From positions 1 to 9,390 of the forward strand of contig JAFGTK010000356.1 of the NCBI GenBank assembly GCA_016934135.1: DNA of 9,390 bases, given 5' to 3'. Shown one piece after another: positions 6,836 through 9,390 of the stretch. Source of the DNA: Deltaproteobacteria bacterium (GTDB lineage Bacteria > Desulfobacterota > Desulfomonilia > UBA1062). Each line of letters opens with the position of its first letter. Position 1 is the stretch's first letter. The position numbers and the translations under genes are program-made. The notes beneath the pieces are model-generated. The model had not been told where the DNA came from and searched no databases. It saw nothing but the letters and a program-made list of their open reading frames with translations.

Positions 6836-6857
6836 AATTGTTGCAATGCAACAATTA
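6835..6857. promoter_or_regulatory. Perfect 23-bp palindrome, candidate PhaR operator
   Basis: Arms TAATTGTTGCA (6835-6845) and TGCAACAATTA (6847-6857) are exact reverse complements around a single A. The site ends 4 bases upstream of the -35 hexamer of the phasin operon, between that promoter and phaR. A near copy with one mismatch in the 17-base core lies upstream of the cysteine hydrolase gene at 8931-8949. PhaR repressors are known to bind TGC-rich symmetric sites near phasin promoters, so PhaR from 7195-7665 is the natural candidate. The position just upstream of -35 is compatible with a repressor or with an activator. Confidence 0.65.
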
Positions 6858-7194
6858 TTCTGTTCTGCCCTTGAATGGTCTGAGCATTTACTAACTAATT
6901 AATATATTGATATTTAATATGATATATATCTATTGACTATCTTCGATAGCTTCTTATTTATTTTGCACTATGTCAATTTGTTGCAGCGTTGCTGCAGGGA
7001 TAGCCGGCGGGCTTTCAAGCTATGTACATTCCTTTCGAGCCGAACCTGCAGAGTCTGCCCATACAGGATACGTGTTTGGTACAGGCGCAGAAGATGCCGG
7101 AGATTTGATAAATTTTGTGCATTGCGTCATTTCATTTAGGCTGGTAGTATAGTTACTGTAGGATTTATGGCAGTACTCAGGGACGGATAAAACT
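6858..7194. other. AT-rich divergent regulatory region before phaR
   Basis: No gene is seen here. From about 6886 to 6960 the DNA is very AT-rich, made of ATATT/TATAT words, and probably bent; this could be an UP-like or nucleoid-protein binding region. A weak rightward promoter may be TTGACT (6933-6938) with ATTTAT (6956-6961) after 17 bases. Another candidate is TTGCGT (7122-7127) with TAGTAT (7145-7150), also 17 apart. TGCA recurs in this stretch (around 6965, 6983, 6994, 7047 and 7117), besides the symmetric site listed separately. Translated peptides from this stretch look non-coding. Confidence 0.45.
6982..6996. promoter_or_regulatory. Inverted repeat TGCAGC-GTT-GCTGCA, possible PhaR autoregulatory site
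   Basis: Six-base arms TGCAGC (6982-6987) and GCTGCA (6991-6996) are exact reverse complements around GTT. The preceding bases TTGT extend the left half to TTGTTGCA, the same half-site as in the 6835-6857 palindrome. Spacing between half-sites differs from that site. It lies about 200 bases before phaR, just downstream of a weak candidate promoter, where a repressor would block its own transcription. Confidence 0.4.
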
Positions 7195-7665
7195 ATGCGA
7201 GAGAAAAAACTATTAAAAAAATACTCGAACCGGCGGTTATACGACACAACCAACAGCACCTATGTCACGTTGAACCAGGTGGCTGACATGATCAAGGCAG
7301 ATGACGAGGTGGAAGTACACGATGCTAAGACGAATGAAGACGTTACGGCATTTATCCTTACGCAGATAATCCTGGAGGAAGCGAGGAAAAAAAACGCGCT
7401 CCTGCCCGTCCCTCTTCTGCATCTCATCATTCGCTATGGAGAGAACGTGCTTCAGGAATTTTTCAACAAATATCTGCAGCAGATCATTGCCAACTATCTA
7501 GAATTCAAGAAGGCCGTGGATGAACAATTCAGCAAATGGCTGGATATGGGCATAGACTACTCGGACATGGCACAAAAAACCCTGACCGGCCTTACACCCT
7601 TCAACTCCTTCTTTAACCAGTTCGCCAAAAATCCTGGAGAACCTGACAAGAAAGAGGACAAATAG
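7195..7665 (+). CDS. phaR: PHA synthesis repressor PhaR
   Basis: A 156-residue DNA-binding regulator. Residues 1-62 form the PHB/PHA accumulation regulator N-terminal domain, with the near-invariant LKKYSNRRLYDTTNSTYVTL (7-26), HDAKTNEDVT and ILTQIILEE (54-62). This is followed by the PHB_acc-type helical segment (about 70-110), which contacts polymer. PhaR of this type represses phasin genes when no PHA is present and leaves DNA when it binds nascent granules. The C-terminus ends in a charged PGEPDKKEDK tail. The ATG at 7195 starts the conserved domain directly; its ribosome site, CAGGGACGGA, is modest. The gene is divergent from the phasin-phaC2 operon and convergent with the hydrolase gene, so it sits between its two likely targets. 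It should not be confused with the Bacillus synthase subunit also named PhaR. Confidence 0.95.
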   Translation: MREKKLLKKYSNRRLYDTTNSTYVTLNQVADMIKADDEVEVHDAKTNEDVTAFILTQIILEEARKKNALLPVPLLHLIIRYGENVLQEFFNKYLQQIIANYLEFKKAVDEQFSKWLDMGIDYSDMAQKTLTGLTPFNSFFNQFAKNPGEPDKKEDK

Positions 7666-7719
7666 CGGCCGGCCTGCGTCTGTCAAGAAAAACCGGGGCC
7701 CTGAACGGATGCATGGATC

Positions 7720-8778
7720 CTAGCAGGTCGCCTCCACGCTGCCACAGGTCCTGCCCCACCCGAGCCTTCCGGATATGAAGTTTAGCGCCTCGGGCCACTC
7801 GTGCTGCAAAGCCCTGCGTCCCATGAATACGGAAATATGACCTGCCTGCGGAATAACTGCCTGGAACACCTGTTCTTTCGGCGTGGACGCATATCGTGCT
7901 AGATTGTAGACCTGCTCAGGCAGTGTGATATCATCCCGTTCACCTGCCAGCAGGGCCAGGGGACAGGTGATCCTGCCCAGATCGACTACTTCCCCGAGCA
8001 CCTTCAGTCTGCCCTTTATGAGCTTGTTCTCCTTGAACAGTGCCTCTACCGCCTCGAGGTACCATTGCCCGGAGATATCCTGGGTGTGTTCGTACCATTC
8101 CTGAAACTTTCTGGTCCTCTCAAGGTAGCGCTCATCCCGCACATTCAGCCATATATTGACGAAATCCCCGACAAATCTGTCATACGGATTCATCATCTTC
8201 CATCCCATGAGCATGAGATCTCCTGACATGTTCCCCGAGCCGCACCGCACCAGGCCCCTGTAGTACTCCATGGGCAGCTGCTGGACGAGATCCTGCAGCT
8301 TTCCGCCCCCCGCCGTGAAATCTATGGGAGCGGCCGCAAGCACCAGGGCCGCCACATCTTCTCCAAAAAGAGCCGTATATATCGTCGAAAGCCAGCCTCC
8401 CTGGCACAGACCTACCAGCACAATCCGGCCGCGGATCTTCTTCACGCATACCATGAGCTGCCTGACGAGATCATCGATCGATTCGTTGCTACGGGCCGGA
8501 GTGCTCGGCTTCCATTCTATTGCATAGACAGGTTTGTCCGTGTTCTCCAGACATGCCTGCACCAGAGAGCAGCCCGGCGCGTAATCGGCTATGCTGGAGT
8601 GATGCCCTGCCTGCGGAGGCACAATCAGGATCGGCACTCCAGGACGGTTCTTATCGAATTTTCTGAGTATAACGGCATTGTCTTCATAGACTTTCTCATT
8701 GACACTCATCCATTCGGGTTTACTGCGGTGGGTAATGGTGTTGATAAATCGCGCACAGTCAATATACGGCATAATCAT
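7720..8778 (-). CDS. PhaC/DUF3141-like alpha/beta-hydrolase with Cys nucleophile
   Basis: A 352-residue cytoplasmic alpha/beta-hydrolase. The nucleophile box VGLCQGG gives Cys125; the acid is Asp282 or Asp283 (AGERDDIT) and the base His314 (QAGHISVF). VPPQAGHHSSIADY (53-66), the FQEWYEH region (225-231) and the LFKENKLIKGRL..LG..VDLGRI..PLALLAGE series resemble DUF3141 proteins, relatives of PHA synthases; this recognition is from memory of motifs. Activity is unknown: a third synthase, a thiolytic depolymerase or a hydroxyacyl-CoA thioesterase are all possible. The class III PhaC-type WGYP motif is absent. The ATG at 8778 follows AAGGAG by 7 bases; an ATG at 8772 would also work. It is convergent with phaR, 54 bases away, and has a PhaR-like operator about 150 bases upstream, tying it to the PHA regulon. 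Confidence 0.7.
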   Translation of the reverse strand: MIMPYIDCARFINTITHRSKPEWMSVNEKVYEDNAVILRKFDKNRPGVPILIVPPQAGHHSSIADYAPGCSLVQACLENTDKPVYAIEWKPSTPARSNESIDDLVRQLMVCVKKIRGRIVLVGLCQGGWLSTIYTALFGEDVAALVLAAAPIDFTAGGGKLQDLVQQLPMEYYRGLVRCGSGNMSGDLMLMGWKMMNPYDRFVGDFVNIWLNVRDERYLERTRKFQEWYEHTQDISGQWYLEAVEALFKENKLIKGRLKVLGEVVDLGRITCPLALLAGERDDITLPEQVYNLARYASTPKEQVFQAVIPQAGHISVFMGRRALQHEWPEALNFISGRLGWGRTCGSVEATC

Positions 8779-8930
8779 GGTGCATCTCCTTGCTGACGGT
8801 TTTTTAATGCCTTGGCCTTGACATGTTCTCTTGAGGACGACCGGCACGTGCTAGAAATCGGCTATGGATTGCACGTTTTTGATGTCCTGCAATAACTTAT
8901 CGGTCACATCTTTACTCAGCTTAAGCATAT

Positions 8931-8949
8931 TATTGCTGCATTGCAACAG
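8931..8949. promoter_or_regulatory. Candidate PhaR operator upstream of the Cys-hydrolase gene
   Basis: On the minus strand this reads TGTTGCAATGCAGCAAT, differing by one base from the core of the perfect palindrome at 6835-6857. It is itself symmetric (TGCTGCA and TGCAACA around T) with one mismatch. It lies about 150 bases before the ATG at 8778. A TAATAT (8927-8932, minus strand) directly follows and could be a -10 element, but no good -35 is seen, so the promoter is unassigned. Confidence 0.55.
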
Positions 8950-9051
8950 AAATATGCCCCCCCAGCCCTTATTCAACATACAGACAAATGAGTACGGATG
9001 CTGTAGAAGTATTTCTGATTATAATCACCTGGAAGAGGGGTCCGGAAAGAA

Positions 9052-9390
9052 TCACACCTGTTTTCTGCTGAAATAGAGGTTCGTCAGTGCCACCGTCGAG
9101 GTGCACACGATCAGGAGAAACGAGATGGCATTGATCACCGGTGTGCTGCCGTCTCTTACCTGGAGGTACAGATTGATGGGCAGCGTCGCCTCGGGCCCCA
9201 CGAGAAACAGGGTGGTGTTGAAGTTCTCGAACGACATGAGAAACGCCACCGCAGCGCCGCTTATAATAGCGGGCCGGAGGAATTTCAGCGTGATGTACCA
9301 GATCACCTCGAAGCGGTTGGCCCCGAGGTTCATGGCCGCCTCCTCCAGGGTGCGGTCGAACTTCTTGAGCCGCGCGGACACGATCAGCGT
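9052..9390 (-). CDS. PotC-like ABC transporter permease, C-terminal part
   Basis: Partial gene; 112 residues are visible and the reading frame stays open to the window edge, so the start lies beyond 9390. It carries the EAA loop that contacts the ATPase, EEAAMNLGANRFEVIW (16-31) with LRPAI following (38-42). After it come FLMSFENFNTTLFLVG (50-65) and a final membrane helix, about 87-106. The pattern matches the second permease of spermidine/putrescine-type importers (PotC family), where SFDDF and GVTPEINALS-like segments occupy the same places. It would sit in the inner membrane with a second permease, an ATPase and a periplasmic binding protein. The actual substrate cannot be read from this fragment; polyamine, iron or other small organic solutes are all transported by this family. 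No link to PHA is evident. The 273 bases between it and the hydrolase gene hold one operator-like site. Confidence 0.88.
   Translation of the reverse strand, partial: TLIVSARLKKFDRTLEEAAMNLGANRFEVIWYITLKFLRPAIISGAAVAFLMSFENFNTTLFLVGPEATLPINLYLQVRDGSTPVINAISFLLIVCTSTVALTNLYFSRKQV

Noticed and set aside
8864..9076. Plus-strand open frame of 70 codons in the gap before the permease
   Set aside because: No ribosome site, low-complexity Leu/Ser composition, and it covers the operator-like site.

Overview
The window is a polyhydroxyalkanoate (PHA, carbon-storage polyester) locus. Its protein style is Gram-negative: a PhaR-type PHA repressor, a PhaE-type synthase subunit, phasin-like proteins and a PotC-like permease. 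The pairing of class III PhaE/PhaC with a GAF protein, plus strings of roughly 90-residue phasin-like genes, suggests Desulfobacterota/deltaproteobacteria. That placement is an inference from gene content and style, not from a marker gene. No mobile element, CRISPR array, rRNA or tRNA is visible.

Layout, left to right. Positions 1-310 have no convincing gene; a possible leftward promoter sits at the extreme left edge. A rightward operon follows: phaE (311-1198), class III phaC (1226-2422) and a double-GAF sensor-like protein (2415-3467) whose start overlaps the phaC stop. A convergent 183-bp gap separates this from a leftward operon. In transcription order that operon holds three tandem phasin-like paralogues (6761-6492, 6459-6187, 6153-5878), a second long class I-like PhaC (5842-4265) and a 204-aa coiled-coil protein with a lysine-rich tail (4265-3651). 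An AT-rich divergent region (6762-7194) carries a good sigma70-type promoter for the phasin operon and two TGCA-type palindromes. The repressor gene phaR (7195-7665) reads rightward. It converges on a leftward PhaC/DUF3141-like cysteine hydrolase (8778-7720). The right edge holds the 3' end of a PotC-like ABC permease gene (leftward), apparently unrelated to PHA.

How it fits together. PhaE-PhaC would polymerise hydroxyacyl-CoA. The small phasin-like proteins would coat granules. The second PhaC and its coiled-coil partner may form a second synthase or granule-anchoring module. The third alpha/beta-hydrolase may act in turnover or synthesis. PhaR probably senses polymer and represses through the shared near-palindrome TGTTGCAATGCA(A/G)CAAT, found upstream of both the phasin/phaC2 operon and the cysteine hydrolase gene, with a looser version upstream of phaR itself. 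No such site is seen upstream of phaEC. The precursor genes phaA and phaB are not in the window.

The most interesting points are: two different synthase types side by side; lysine-rich histone-like tails on both the class III PhaC and the 204-aa protein, suggesting nucleoid-linked granules; a GAF sensor translationally coupled to the synthase; and a putative PhaR regulon readable from DNA alone.
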